The translations under genes and the position numbers were made by a program. The notes under the pieces are model-generated. The model worked only from the letters and a program-made list of their open reading frames with translations, was not told the DNA's origin and made no database searches. This document shows positions 1-12,280 of a stretch of DNA of 64,000 bases, in pieces. Numbering within the stretch: the stretch's first letter is position 1; the number at the start of each line of letters is the position of its first letter. The stretch covers positions 13,668,447 to 13,732,446 of the forward strand of contig NC_134030.1 in assembly GCF_964204645.1 (NCBI RefSeq), in the 5' to 3' direction. Origin of the DNA: Tubulanus polymorphus (Eukaryota; Nemertea; Palaeonemertea; Tubulaniformes; Tubulanidae).

Positions 1-54
1 ATTAGGTAACTAGCCTTACTACAATAAAGCCTGTTACCAAAGAGTCAAAAGACC

Positions 55-274
55 GGTAAAAGTGCAGATCCGCACCTCTCGTGATTGACGCAATCTTCTG
101 AATGACAGAATCCAGCTAAAATCTTTCTAGTGAAGATATCTTATAATCATACTTATAATCAACCAAAGGCAATGTACTGAATTGCTGAATTTTGGATCTG
201 AAACATTGATATTTAGGCCTAATGTAATTGATTGAACTGTTTACGCAGAGAGGTGCGGATCTGCACTTTTACCC
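55..274. mobile_element. Short MITE with 25-bp terminal inverted repeats
   Basis: The sequence starting GGTAAAAGTGCAGATCCGCA at 55 is repeated in inverted orientation ending at 274, giving about 26-bp terminal repeats around a 170-bp interior with no ORF. Flanks AAAAGACC (left) and CAAAGACC (right) look like an imperfect 8-bp target duplication, which would fit a hAT-like nonautonomous element; the superfamily is an inference. It lies upstream of the CCDC12-like gene. Confidence 0.75.
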
Positions 275-612
275 AAAGACCTCATATCCGGCTTATGTCC
301 TATCACTTACGCTACCGATCAGTAAATAAAATAAAAGTTGACAATGTCAATATTGTAAATTAATTCAGTTGAATTTCACACATAGCAGCAGAAGAAATGA
401 ATCACCTCGATAATACACTATTTATTTGAAACTTCAGTCAAACCGAGATCGCGTCTCCATTTTGTCTTCCGCGATTTTATTCGGATCGTTTTCTCTCGAT
501 CTCGGATCTGAATTGGGGGACTCAGCTTTTCAAGGAACAAAAAGTTACGTAAATCAATCGACCGGGACACCACCTGGCGGTGGGGACAATTAACGTACCG
601 GTACAACACAAG

Positions 613-758
613 ATGGCGTCGAAAAGTGACATCGGCAATTTACAAACCGAAGCACAAAAACGCAAAGAAAGACTTAAGAATCTACGTGAAAAACGAGAAC
701 TTGAAGACGAACCGGCTTCTAAACGATTGAATGTGCAGAACGAAGATAAATTACCGAA
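613..758 (+). CDS. CCDC12: CCDC12/Cwf18-like pre-mRNA splicing factor, coding exon 1 of 4
   Basis: First coding exon of a small coiled-coil protein of the CCDC12/Cwf18 family, a nuclear component of the spliceosome. The start ATG has A at -3 and G at +4. The exon encodes a basic/acidic helix rich in Lys, Glu and Arg (RKERLKNLREKRE), which matches the N-terminal coiled coil of the family. It ends at a GTAAGT donor after two bases of a codon. Joined with 7745-7883, 8236-8347 and 17849-17922, every junction is GT-AG and phase-consistent, giving 156 residues; human CCDC12 is 166. The assignment rests on collinear similarity across all four exons and I consider it secure. Introns are about 7.0, 0.35 and 9.5 kb, filled largely with transposons. 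Confidence 0.93.
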
Positions 759-807
759 GTAAGTTCAGTTACATTCTGGTTTGAATTTAGGCTAGTTCTC
801 GAGTCGA

Positions 808-2290
808 CAGTCAGGAACACTTTCCAAAAACGGCTTATTCTGCCAATTTCGGCGTTTTCCGCCAATAACGGCAGAATCAGCCGTTTATGGATCACTCAGT
901 TTTGAAACTTTTACAGTCGTTTATGGCTTAATCAGCCAGTTTCAGCTCACTAAGTTTCGAGTTTTGCTTCAAAGTTTTTTGCGCACTTCCGGTCAAATTA
1001 GCGCATGTTGCCGATTACGTCATAATCTCGAGCAGACGATAAGCTTTCATATGACGCTAGGATGGAAATTTTTGAGCTAGGTAAAGTGGTCAAATTCACG
1101 TTTTTCTAAATGATTACGTCATATGCAGCCCAAAAACTCCGGGAAAACTCTCAAAACTACTACAGCATGAAACAAGTTTATTAATCATGATTTTTGTTAA
1201 AAATAAATTTGGGAACTAGTTTTAAAAACTATTATAAAGTTTTCAATTAAACGTTGCCATGGGTACACATAAAAACATTCGCCATTTCTGGCGTATTCCG
1301 CCGTTTTTGGCGTAGTTAGTTTTATAATCATAAACTATTAAGCCATTATTGGCAGTCCACTTGTTATATATGAGGATTCCCCCACCCGCTTAGACGTTTT
1401 CCCTAGTGTCTACAGGGTACTTTTTTTCGGAATAAAATAATTAATTTGCTGAGGTGAACGGATGTGTAAATATTATATGTTAAAAATAAAAATAAAATAA
1501 TTATTATAATTATCATTCTCATAAGACAAATCAATCATGGATGTATAAACTAGTGTATCAAAAATCTAGTTTTAAGTTTTGCCCATGGTCTTATCTTGCC
1601 TAATAAAGCATAGAATAGTTGAGTGAATAAAGAATATTGGACTGCATATGATGTTGGTTGATTGAAGGTAATTAACATCCTCGATGCCTCCCAGCTATTT
1701 GGACTTGTGATGGGTAGTGATTGAATGAATTGGTGGCCGATGACGTTACAACACTCAAAATCAATACAGCTGTATCTAGATTCATTTCAAAATAAAACAA
1801 ACATTTTCGAAACAATTTGGGATACATGTATGTATATATTTATTACATAGAATACAGGTATAAAGAAAGAACAGAATTCAAATACATTTGCCATCGGAAA
1901 CCCGTACATTTATATTTAATTCTTTCTTGAAGCCTGGAATGGATCAATGAGATTAATTTTTCGGCGCAAATATACAAATGTATGCCAGCAGAAAAGCGAT
2001 GATGTCATAATAGGGACTCCCATCGAACTAAGCACTATAAATAGCACCTGTAAAACTATCTAAGCTAAAACGCCGTTTCTGGCGATGTAGTTTTAAAAAC
2101 TGTAACAGCTGAAAACGGCGGAAATGGCGTTTTTTAAGAACAAGCCAAAAATGGCAGAAAACGCCGATTTCGGCTAAATTGGCAGAAGCAGTTTAAAACT
2201 GAGTAATCCATAAATGGCTGATTCCGCCGTTATTGGCGGAAAACGCCGAAATTGGCAGAATAAGCCGTTTTTGGAAAGTGTTCCTGACTG
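808..2290. mobile_element. Nonautonomous DNA transposon, ~100-bp TIRs, 5-bp TSD
   Basis: The terminus CAGTCAGGAACACTTTCC at 808 is mirrored at 2290, and the inverted match continues for roughly 100 bp. Both ends are flanked by GTCGA (803-807 and 2291-2295), a perfect 5-bp target duplication. Subterminal copies of a GCCG-TTTYTGGCG motif recur near 1280-1320 and 2070-2140. No transposase ORF is present. It sits in CCDC12 intron 1. The 5-bp duplication and CAGTC termini do not let me name a superfamily. Confidence 0.9.
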
Positions 2291-3339
2291 GTCGATTCAT
2301 TCGAAAGGTCGGGGATTCATTCAGCAATTCAAGAAGGTAACTAGCTGAATACCCGTCCTGGACGACGCATAAATGCAGAATCCTGTTATTTTTTGGTAAC
2401 GAAAATCATTCATTAATTGGCCGGGAAATTCATCTAAATGCTTCACATGTGTAGAGTTCTTGGAACCAACCCCACACCTCCCCCTACCCCGTCGCGTCAA
2501 AACCTATCATTCAAATAACTAACAGTAAATTCTGCCCCAGCCGTTTTTAGGCCCCTCCTTGTTCGATCTTTGTACTTTCTATATTGACCACACCACCCGT
2601 ACGTTCATTTAAAAAGCCCCTCCATTCAACCAACGAAGTGCAATTCAATTCAATCTTTATTAAATCCATAAAGTATACACTTTATAGGATAAGACAAGTT
2701 AATAAAGAAACAACAATACAATACAGTACAAGGCAAGGAAATTTACATTACAATACAAATCAAAAAACATTAAATAGACATGAAAGCACAAACAAAAGTA
2801 GCCCATTATTACTAGGCCTACATGGAAGATACAATACGTAGGCCCGTCCTTGCTTGCCAGGGATACTATTCCATCTATTTATGATGCAAAGAAAAGCATC
2901 GTGGCGCACAATCATTGTGAAAAAAAAACAGTGTTGATTCAATTTACGGTGAGAAATAGCATGTAGTACATGTAATAATATTAGATAGGGCCTACTAGCA
3001 AAGTACCCGTCCTGGCCGACGGGTAGAATATAATAAATCGCTAAGGTGCGGATAAAAATAATATAACATTTATTTATCGATATGAAATCTACACTATAAG
3101 TCAGGCATTAGAAACAAATATCAAAGAGAAAGTATTACAATATTTCGCTGTAAACTATGTTTTTGGTTTGTTTTTGAGGGGTGAGTACTGTAACACGACC
3201 ATGGGTACCTACTCTGGAAGGGAAACATAGAGCATGCCATGTGTGAATGGTGAATTCCGGAAGTCCAGTCCAATGTATCTGAGTCTCTGTAGAAAACCAA
3301 GCAACAGCCGATGCTCACATCGCAGTAATCTCTACTATT

Positions 3340-4260
3340 AATGTCTGCATATATTAGATGATTTATTAGAGTACCATAGTTTATGCAGCCAATATTGAAA
3401 GAATTGAGTTTGACACTAAGGTCATTTAAATATATACAAAAAAGCAGAGGTGACAAAATTCCACCCTGTCTCACTCCATTGGACACATTGAAGCCTGATA
3501 AAGCTCCGTTCCATCTTACATGATATTGTTGAGTTCTATACCAAAATAAAAGTATCCTTATCAACCTACTATTAATTTTTAGATCTACAAGTCTTTTGAA
3601 CATAGTCCAGTGATTTATCCGGTCAAATGCTTTTGAAGCATCTAGGAAGCAGGCAAATACTGGACCTCCAGCATCAATGTACTGCTGGACTGTCTCCTGA
3701 AGAACGAATATACAATGTTGAGTTGAATGACGCATTTTAAAACTGAACTGATTGTCGGTGGTTATTAACAGATCCTCACAAATAGATAAAACTATTTTCT
3801 CAAACACTTTAGATATGACTGTCACTAAAGTAATGGGCCTGTAATTACTAACACTGGACATATCCCCAGTCTTGTTTCTTGGTATTGGATTAATTATAAC
3901 TTTTGAGAGACGTTGGGGAAAAAACGAGTGCTGTAGCATAAATGTAAAACACATTGACAGTAATATAACGATAATCGGTGACGCATTTACTAAACTTTCA
4001 GCTTGTAAATTATCAATACTGGGAGCTTTTCCAGTTTTAATTGACTTTATTGCACGATCCACGTCGTGGGGCGAAATCACGAGGTGGTCATCTAAACTAG
4101 AAGAGAGAAATTCCTCTACATCTGATCTATTTCTATCATTAGTTACGGAGTTAAACAATTTCTGATAATGATCTCTCCATAATTCGGTTATTTCTTTATC
4201 ACCAGTAGCGTGATCGATAGACGTTGATAGAGGGGCGCACTTATTATTGAAACATTTAAC
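3340..4260 (-). pseudogene. LINE ORF2, reverse transcriptase domain (broken)
   Basis: Minus-strand RT with recognisable blocks: GKAPSIDNL, SNYRPITL, FLDASKAFDRINH (catalytic motif A) and SNGVRQGGILSPLLFCIYLN (motif B). At motif C the expected YADD reads YADI with the following residues out of register, so a small deletion has hit the catalytic aspartate pair. The reading frame then runs into unrelated sequence. The copy is therefore dead by sequence. Confidence 0.88.
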
Positions 4261-4265
4261 TTATT

Positions 4266-5412
4266 TCAGAATTGACACGGGTCCTTGGCGTATACGCTAT
4301 TTGCTAAGGAATCGGATTTAAAAGTTTCCTCCTGTTTCCTACATTTTCGCAACGCCAGCTTGAAACGCGATCTCAGTAAGCATATTAGTTCTGAAGGGAT
4401 TGTGATCGCTGACAGATTGTCGTCTGTTTTAAGTTTATATCGCGAGATTTCAGTATCAGATAGTTTGTCCCATCGAACACAACGTTTCGTTGACCTATCT
4501 GTTTTCGTCGATGGAATTTGTTTGACTGTTTTTGACAGCGAAAGCTCGAAACACAGGGGTCTATGATCGGAGATAATATATTGATATTTAACTTCGTACT
4601 TTGTAATTTTTCGATAGATCTGATAACTAGTCAGAATGTGATCCAGCCATGATGTTGTTCCATGCGCATCATTAATAAACGTAAAGGTATCTGGTGAGAG
4701 ATTTTCTAGGTCGGCAGAAATAAGACTGTGATCCTCGGAAAAGCGTCGGAGAATATTTCCAAAGTTGGCAGACGGTGACGCGTTAAAGTCTCCCATTACC
4801 AAGAAATGAGCGCATGTTGATTCGTCGATTATACTTTTAATTTTACACAGATAATCTATAAATAGCGGCACGTTTTCGACAGTATCGGTCGGCAGGTAGA
4901 CACAAAGAATGAGGATGTCTCCATCTGCGTCGCTAAGTTTGATTCCAATGATTTTCGGATCACCATACGATATTCGATGTATTTAGAGTTAGACATTTGC
5001 GCCATAGAAAGGCTGTGCCACCGTATGGACGGCCAACCAAAATATCGCGAGAAGTATCGACTGCAGATTCCCCAAAATGGGTGAAATCGGGGCGGACCTT
5101 GTCCATGAAATTAAGATCTTGGGGTAAAAGCCAGTGTTCTTGAAGGAGAACGATATCACTTTCGTTACAAAGTTTGTTTACATCTAAGATGTTATTTTTC
5201 AGAGAGTGACAGTTGAACGTCGCTATTCTAATTGTGTTCATACCAGTCGTAGTCGTATCGTTCATATCGCTGTCCATACTGGTGATCATACCTGTGTTCA
5301 TCATCTGGCATTTCATAGCCTTGCCACCACGCATCTCTGTTTTCTGTTGTTGTACATCTCTGTCTTGTCTCGGTTTTCTGAATCTTTTTATGAATGTGTA
5401 TTGTGGCCACAT
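4266..5412 (-). pseudogene. LINE ORF2, APE-type endonuclease domain (frameshifted)
   Basis: The minus strand shows the AP-endonuclease signatures in order: RIATFNCHS and LLQEHW (~5050-5230), GDFNAS (~4785), SWLDHIL (~4650) and SDHRPL (~4565). A frameshift near 4960 separates the first two motifs from the rest. This domain nicks the target DNA for target-primed reverse transcription. It is followed downstream on the same strand by the RT block. Confidence 0.85.
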
Positions 5413-5430
5413 TTCAAGGTTCGTGACCTG

Positions 5431-6473
5431 TTAGTAATTCCCGCCAGGTATTTTAACCCTGAAGGAGGAGTAGGTATCATATTTGGTCTTAAGTTTTGTG
5501 CACCAAGAATTAATGCCCCACTGTTCCCGTATGTGGTTCGAGACATCATCGGCCGTAGTTCCAGGTCGCAAGCGGGTGATAAACAGCTCGACTGGGGGCT
5601 TTGCGCGCGGCACTCCCTGTATCTTAAAGTTCTTCTCAGTTTTCTTCGGATAATTAGATTTTCGACGCTGGCGATTAACTTCAGTCCAAGGGGTTGCATC
5701 ATCGTCAGTGTGAGGAACAGTCTGCCCATGTTTAACGGCATCGCTATAAATAAGACCGGCAGCAAAGTCTTGCAGGTTCGATTGATTCGGGAGGGAATCT
5801 TACAGTCGTGCTTTCTAACGTTTTCGCAACAGTCGCACTTTCATGCGTTTTCGTATCTGGAAGACTAACAGTCGCAATGCATTGGACCGTAGTCTCTGGT
5901 GTGAGTTCTGGCATATCATGATCTGGAATAAAAACAGTTTTGTTGTCGTTCTCTACAGCACTGGTATCAGCATTCATACTGGTCAGTTGGAGTTGGAGCG
6001 ATGTTATAGTCTTTTGAAGGTCTTTCATTTGTTGTGATAGCGAAGGGACGACCATCTAGTTTAAGTCGCTCACTGAGGAAACTCGGTAGAATATTTTTAT
6101 CAGTCGATACAATCAGTAGAAACATAACTTCTAGATTATTAAGGGACTTATTCGGGCCCTGGTGTTTCTTAATTCACGTTTCCGCTGGGTCAGTTTCAAA
6201 AACTTTTAATAGAATCAATTTTGCTAGTTCAATCTCAGTTTCCGAGAAAGAATCAACGCACATTTTGACCAATACGTCCTGTTTGAATGTGTCAAGGTTA
6301 TTGTGGAGATAGCATAACAGATCATTTACTATAATGTTCCCGGTCCTAATATTGTTGCATAGGTGACATAAGTGCATGTCATTGTTCCGCAGTTCAGCAG
6401 ATTCTTCTTGCCCGTTTGAACAGGGGCAATTAAGAACTGCATTGTCGTTGCAGTTAACAGTCGTCGTGTTCAT
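5431..6473 (-). pseudogene. LINE ORF1 remnant with RRM-like segment
   Basis: Three minus-strand reading blocks in different frames: 6174-6473 (Cys-rich start, then a helical stretch typical of LINE ORF1 N-termini), 5744-6055 (a coiled-coil-like stretch MKDLQKTITSLQLQLTSM), and 5431-5613 (ELFITRLRPGTTADDV, an RRM-like fold of ORF1 proteins). The frame changes mean no intact protein. ORF1 proteins bind the element RNA; that role is family knowledge, not seen here. Confidence 0.7.
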
Positions 6474-7127
6474 TCATGCGTAACCGATCGTTGACCGTAT
6501 ATCGTGTATGTATTACGAACGATTATACACGTCTTGCAGTAATTGTAGAAATTAGCAAAGTCAACGAAACACAGTTAATAACACAGTATTTACGAAACAA
6601 TATCAAAAAGAGTATATAAGAAGCACAGTAACCTTTTTCGCGATTGAGAGTTCGCAGGTCTTCAACAAAATTAAATCCTTCTGGTCAGAATTTAACATTT
6701 TCCAGTTCAACCTCCAAATATGACACTTAGTGAAGTTCCCGAATCTCTGTTTTCACATGACAGTCAAAGTTTTAATCCAATTGTCCACTGCGGTTGTTTC
6801 AGAGCCTCAAAGTCTTGTTTTGACATCAAATTTAAGTACTTATAAGACCGAAGTTCAAAAGCGACCAACACTTGCCGCCATTTTTCTATCCTTATCGTTA
6901 TGAACTGTTGAAGTGACATACCTATCGACCCATCTGACGGAGAGTTGGCTCCTCTTTTTATATACAGTGCCTAGGATACCAGGGGTCAAAATCCTTTCGT
7001 GTCAAGTCCCTATGACTTGCTTATGGTCTGTTTGTCCGTAATAGATGGAATCAAGTTATTTTGGCCAGTCTTGGCATATGCTTATGGGATTGTCTTAATA
7101 TTTTTGAAGTAGGCAGGATCTAACGGT

Positions 7128-7215
7128 AAACAAGTGCAGAACCTGATCCACACCTCTCGTGATTGACGACCCAATCTACTTAACTAAAAATCACTGTTCT
7201 AGCGTCAGAATATCT
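7128..7215. repeat. Diverged relative of the 55-274 MITE end
   Basis: The string CACCTCTCGTGATTGACG preceded by GTGCAGA is shared with the left end of the MITE at 55. The matching right terminus was not seen within the next 500 bp, so this is either a truncated or a decayed copy. Confidence 0.5.
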
Positions 7216-7744
7216 CAGGGAATCTAAATCAGTGATATATTTTAGGATATCTCCAAAAGAAGTAGACTTTTCGCCAGAATTTTTATCTCAAAATCGTGTC
7301 GATTTTTCAATAGGATGCCATATTGGAATGGTCTATCTAAAGTTAAGATTTGTCAAAAGTATTTGCTGAAACGATGTGAGAGTAATCGGCACATAAAATG
7401 AATCAAACTTTTTTCAACTGACACTGGGGTTTTTGAAAAGCCGCCATTTTGGTTAAGACCCGGTTATACAATCTAAAATTTCCACTATAGAATTGCAAAA
7501 ACACAGCCAATATTAAGTTTTATGTCTTAGCTTCCCACAGGCCTGGTAATTGTTAACCTCTGAATGCAAATGGAAGCTATCAAATGAATGTACTAACACC
7601 TAGATACTAGAAAGATAAACCACTCCAGTACTTGTACTTTTTAAACTGGAATCAAATCATAAATCAACCTTGAAAGATTTAAGTGACTTCAGTGGGCCGA
7701 AAACTCACAATATTATGAAGTTATAAATGGACCAATTTTTTCAG

Positions 7745-7883
7745 GCCAGTATTTCGAAGTTATAAACCTCAGGATCAGAGCTTGAAAGCGAATGAACTGC
7801 CGAAAGTGAAACCATTGGAAATCAAAGATTCAGTGAAAGAAAGATTAGAAGATTCAAAACCTACTCCAGTTGTCGAAGAAGTG
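7745..7883 (+). CDS. CCDC12: CCDC12-like, coding exon 2 of 4
   Basis: Preceded by a polypyrimidine tract and TTTTTTCAG, followed by GTGAGT. It completes the split Lys codon from exon 1 and encodes 47 codons, including KPVFRSYKPQ and the Pro/Val/Glu segment PTPVVEEV, collinear with the middle of vertebrate CCDC12 (KPEPVIEEV). It ends in phase 0. Confidence 0.92.
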
Positions 7884-8235
7884 GTGAGTTAGGCTAAATA
7901 AATAATCCCCGACCTTAAATCATTTCAATCCTACAATCTGATTGAGGTACCATTGGTCAATATAAAATATCATGTTGTATCATTTTCTTCTTGCAAGCGT
8001 GGAATCATTTTTAGCCCCGTCTTGGCACTTAATTCCCAGCGCAACGCAAAATTACTTTCATCACAAATTGCCTTGCAACGCAAATTTGCGTGACATTAGT
8101 GAATATGGTCCTTTGGCCCCTAGTTTTGCAATAAGAAAACTTGAGTGGATTTATTCGAGTATCAATTCATGATACATTTTAAAAACCAGTAACACAAACA
8201 GATTTGAAACCATAGATATTTTCATTTTGTTCCAG

Positions 8236-8347
8236 GATTTGGCAAATCTAGCACCACGAAAACCGGACTGGGATTTGAAACGTGACATAGCAAAAAAGTT
8301 GGCCAAATTAGAAAAAAGAACGCAACGAGCAATCGCTGAATTAATAA
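8236..8347 (+). CDS. CCDC12: CCDC12-like, coding exon 3 of 4 (signature core)
   Basis: Acceptor TTCCAG, donor GTAAGT. It encodes the most conserved block of the family, DLANLAPRKPDWDLKRDIAK followed by a KRTQRAIAELI helix, nearly identical to the human protein. This exon alone is diagnostic for CCDC12/Cwf18. It ends one base into a codon. Confidence 0.97.
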
Positions 8348-11300
8348 GTAAGTTTATTTGTAATGCCCCCCAGTTCAACTATAGTAAAGAAGTTCACTCC
8401 CATCATCAAATGTCAAATCTGACATGAACACACATGTGCAACTACTGCTCAACCTTTGTCTTTGGCCAAACAGAAAAGATACCTTGTTTCTCATTTCCGG
8501 CCGGGTCCAGTAGATTCATGGTAAAAATTGTGAAGATAAAATGCAGTGGCCAGTCCTTGAGTTAATACCTTAGATAATAACCGGCCAGGTGGGTAAGTGT
8601 AAATAATTTGTCGATTTTTTCCAATTTTATTTAATTCCATTTTATTTGATTTTCTTCAAAATTGGATGGTAAAGTGTGAGGGCAGGACTCGTACTGCTAC
8701 GGGGTTGAATTTCAGAATTTGTCATCCGCAGCAAGTTACTTTCAGACATGGTGTGGGTGGCAGAAGTGATCCCCAGCAAGTCTAGCTTTCACCACAGCAA
8801 GTGCCCATCTTAAAACAATAACCGATAATAAATGATAATAAAATAGCGTGACCAGGCATCACGCTGGGCCGTATTTATGTCAGATAACCGGACATGTTCC
8901 CAATCCAAAGCTAATTGAATTTTCCCCAAAAAAATTCCCAATGAACTCTTGTTTAAATTTTTCTATTTGTTATGATGTTGTAAGCATCGTTAAAATGCAA
9001 ACATATTCTCTACAATAACGTAATTGAAGTTTAATATAGTTCTACTGTAGACCTAAACTGCCCCGAGGCGGTCTCTTCACCGTAAAAACCAGCGTAAATT
9101 AATTGGCTAGCTGTTCCGCCCCAATTATATCACTCGAATTTATTGAGTATGGGAGCTTCAGTCTCAGTCGCAAGAAATATTGATGACAAAGTCGAAGTTT
9201 AATAACGTATTCCACAAAATAAACGAGACATTTTGATGGATAGAGTTTATTTTGTTCGAAAAAAAAACCTTCATTTAAACACCGAAATTATATCAGCGTA
9301 CCACGGCAGGTAGCGTGCATCCACTATTTTCAGCAGTGATAACATCACACGCAGAATACGCCCGAGATCTGTGTTTTGAGCAATGCTGAGATCTAATCCT
9401 AAGTAGAGCCTAATTAAAGCTGGCATTAAGTGTTATCAATTGAACCCGTAATTTTAATGCCCTCATGTCAGCAATCGTTGGAGCCCAGCTATCTTGTATT
9501 TAGTTAGCGACACTGATGATTTTGATATTTCTAATACTTAGTGCACGCGTTGTCAGCAATAATGCGTTAACCATTGACCATTTATGTATCAATTACGTGA
9601 AGTAATAGATAACGCTTCCCACGGAGCAGATTAGTGTTTTTGCCGCATGCATAAAGACATGCATCAACAGACCCACATTTTGAATTGCAAATTTGAAATC
9701 AAAGTTTTAAGAAATTTGGGGAATTATGAGATTCGGCGATTGGGTGAGGTGACGCAGGTCATCGACTCAGTAGTGGTTTAATTGTTTTATTGATATTTGT
9801 CAATAATTAATTGCCTCCATGGTTAAGGAAAGAGCTTGTCTGATGTCTGCTTCATCGTGACTCTTGGAGCATATCGTGTGGCCAGCCATTGAGCCCACGT
9901 CAGGCGGCTGTCACTCTATATCCTCTTGAGTCTGGGTTGAATAGACAATCTCATTTAAAATAACTTGTTTATGTTATTCTGTATGAATCACGTATGTGTT
10001 TTGTATGTTGTATTTTCTTATTCTAATATTTGTAACTTTATTGAATTTGGGAATTTTATATGAAATAAGGATCAGTAAGGAATTGGATTGAATTGTTACT
10101 TAATACAAATGCCAACAGCTATGCTATTATAAATTGCTAATCTCATGAAACCTGCATACCCCTGATATCGAACATATTTTCTAAAACATTAGAATATTGA
10201 AATTATATGTTTACACATTTTTATATTGACCGCTTGTAGCCGCCGATGAAATTCACGCCGGCCCTACACAGATCGTAGATAGCTTCGTCATTCCACCAGC
10301 ATCCCCATGTCAGGGTCCTACTTTTATATCAGACTTCCAAATCGTGTATACATCCGCCATTTTGATCGAATAATCCGAGTTACTTATCATTTCGATTCAT
10401 GCCTGCCGCTTCTGATATAATCAAACATCCATTACTATTACAATACATCTTCTAATGATATTCAATGCAATATAACATTTCAACGTTCAAATAGAGCTCA
10501 TTATATAATCACATGAAGACATTCTACATCTTTGTCAATAATATTTTGCCAAACAGCTTGTATGTGTACACATAGATCTGTGAGGTTTTGCACATCGATT
10601 TATGGTTGTCGTTTGTAAAATGACACAGTATGGTTATCATTGTTTAGGTTTCATAATGGTAACGTTTTATAAGGCGTCAAAAAACTTATATAGCAACTTG
10701 TGATTTTGTTTGTCCCGAGTAGTTTATGCTTAAGTTTTAGTTGTTTGATGTCATTGTCTCATGGGATCAAAATTTTCAAGTCCAAAATTCCCATGATTAA
10801 TCTTGCGTAACTGTCGTTCTTCCGCTGGTGAATATTGTTTTCCTGTTCCACTTGGTCAATCGTAAGACTAGCTATAGGCGCTCAGGCTACAGCTAACAGT
10901 TGGCCTTAAGGTTCAGTCTGTGAACAGCTTTAAAACACTCATGTTAAATCATAGGTGAAGCTTGTACCCCATGAACTGCATGGTCATTGGCCTATGTCAT
11001 GGGTTCTTGGCGATTGTGCCGAGAGCAGACTGTATACAGTGATCATGGGAAGTATACTTACTGACGTTTTACCTCGATAGTATAGATTAAACATGCACCG
11101 CATCAACACAGTTATTTCCATTCACTTTTCAAGTTCTAAGTCAATACTGAAACCCATCATGGAAAGTTTCTTTCTGGTTTAAATATCTTGGCCGGAGTGA
11201 TATGATTGATATTAAACTACGTCACTGGTGTCGTTAGTAAGGAGATCCTAAGTAGCCTAAATTACCGTGCTATCTTCACTGAAATCACACCATTTCGGGA

Positions 11301-12191
11301 CAGGTAATTAAGTATGAAAGAAAGGGATTCCCCCCTCAAGCTCCCCCCACTCGCGGCCCAGCTTCGCGGCTCGCTTGTCAACGACTTTGAATCAGCGATT
11401 TTTTTCCTATTTTCTATTCCAAAAACTCATCAACAAAAAAAGAGAGAGGGATGAGAGGACATGTAGGTTTATTTCCAAGCAAGATGACATCCTTAGCAAA
11501 CCTCTCTTCCCAAGACTAACATAATCAGAGAGTAAAAGGAACTTGTGTTCAGCATAAAATTATTAAAAGTACTCGAGAAATACCCGTGGAAACTACGGGT
11601 GATTTCATTTGGCCCAGAACATCTAAATGTTCAACTAATTGGCAATGGAATTTAGTCGGGCCATTCCAAAACTATGTGTCCCTGCCCATGGAACTTACTG
11701 GGCCAGAGACTGTTTAATAAAACTGCTCTGTGAAATTGTTTTGATGAAAGTCAATAACTAAAATCCTTGCTTACTGATTGGCTGATATTTTGTCTGCTTC
11801 GGTTAAGCCCCCTATAAATATTTTCACACCCGTTTATACGCATTGAATTAGTTTATATAATGACTGACTACCACTCAAAATGCCTCAAAAAACTACCTCA
11901 ACAAATAAGATGCACTGTTGATATCATCTCACACCAAGTGGCGGTTGCTCACCAAATTTTGGTTTGATTGCTTCATGTGCCTGCTCATAATGGGTGTATG
12001 AATTCGCTGACGAATTTAATCATTGTCGCAATCAGGCGAAAAAATATGCTGGTGTGCCCATAGCTTAAGTAAAATAGCGTTGATGTGGTGATGATATTCA
12101 TATAAAAGAAAAGTCTTGGAGGGTGGTAATACAAATTTGAATCCATTTCTTGGTACACATTGATGCTGTAGGAATTTTGTTGCCAATTAGT
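8348..12191 (+). other. CCDC12 intron 3, first part; no recognisable gene
   Basis: About 3.8 kb of moderately AT-rich sequence without a protein-like ORF, long repeat or RNA gene that I can recognise. A TTGGATTGAATTG-like end near 10090 could be a LINE 3' tail, but nothing upstream supports it. Confidence 0.6.
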
Positions 12192-12270
12192 AGGGTTTTC
12201 TGTTTCTTCACAGAAAACCCTATTGATATTCCCGTGATTATTATTATTACATGTATTTGATACTACACAT
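12192..12270. repeat. Hairpin plus (ATT)n repeat terminus
   Basis: AGGGTTTTCTG pairs with CAGAAAACCCT across a 7-base loop (12192-12220) and is followed by TATTG and a short ATT run. The same design starts the long repeat at 47666 and, in variant form, 17772, 49498, 56714 and 58694, so it is one end of a dispersed family. Confidence 0.65.
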
Positions 12271-12280
12271 TTTTTGTTAA

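Larger units (their letters stand above)
2641..6480 (-). mobile_element. Degenerate non-LTR retrotransposon (LINE), minus strand
   Basis: Read on the minus strand, this holds an ORF1 region, an APE-type endonuclease and a reverse transcriptase. It ends near 2641 in AATAAAGATTGAATTGAATTG-like sequence, a short-repeat 3' tail seen in CR1/L2-type LINEs. Frameshifts separate the coding blocks, and the region between the RT palm (~3340) and the 3' UTR is too short for the thumb and C-terminal domains, so part has been deleted. The 5' limit is uncertain. It is inserted in CCDC12 intron 1 in antisense orientation. Confidence 0.85.

Noticed and set aside
5206-5868. 220-codon plus-strand ORF
   Set aside because: It is the antisense of the LINE ORF1/endonuclease region and shows no protein features.
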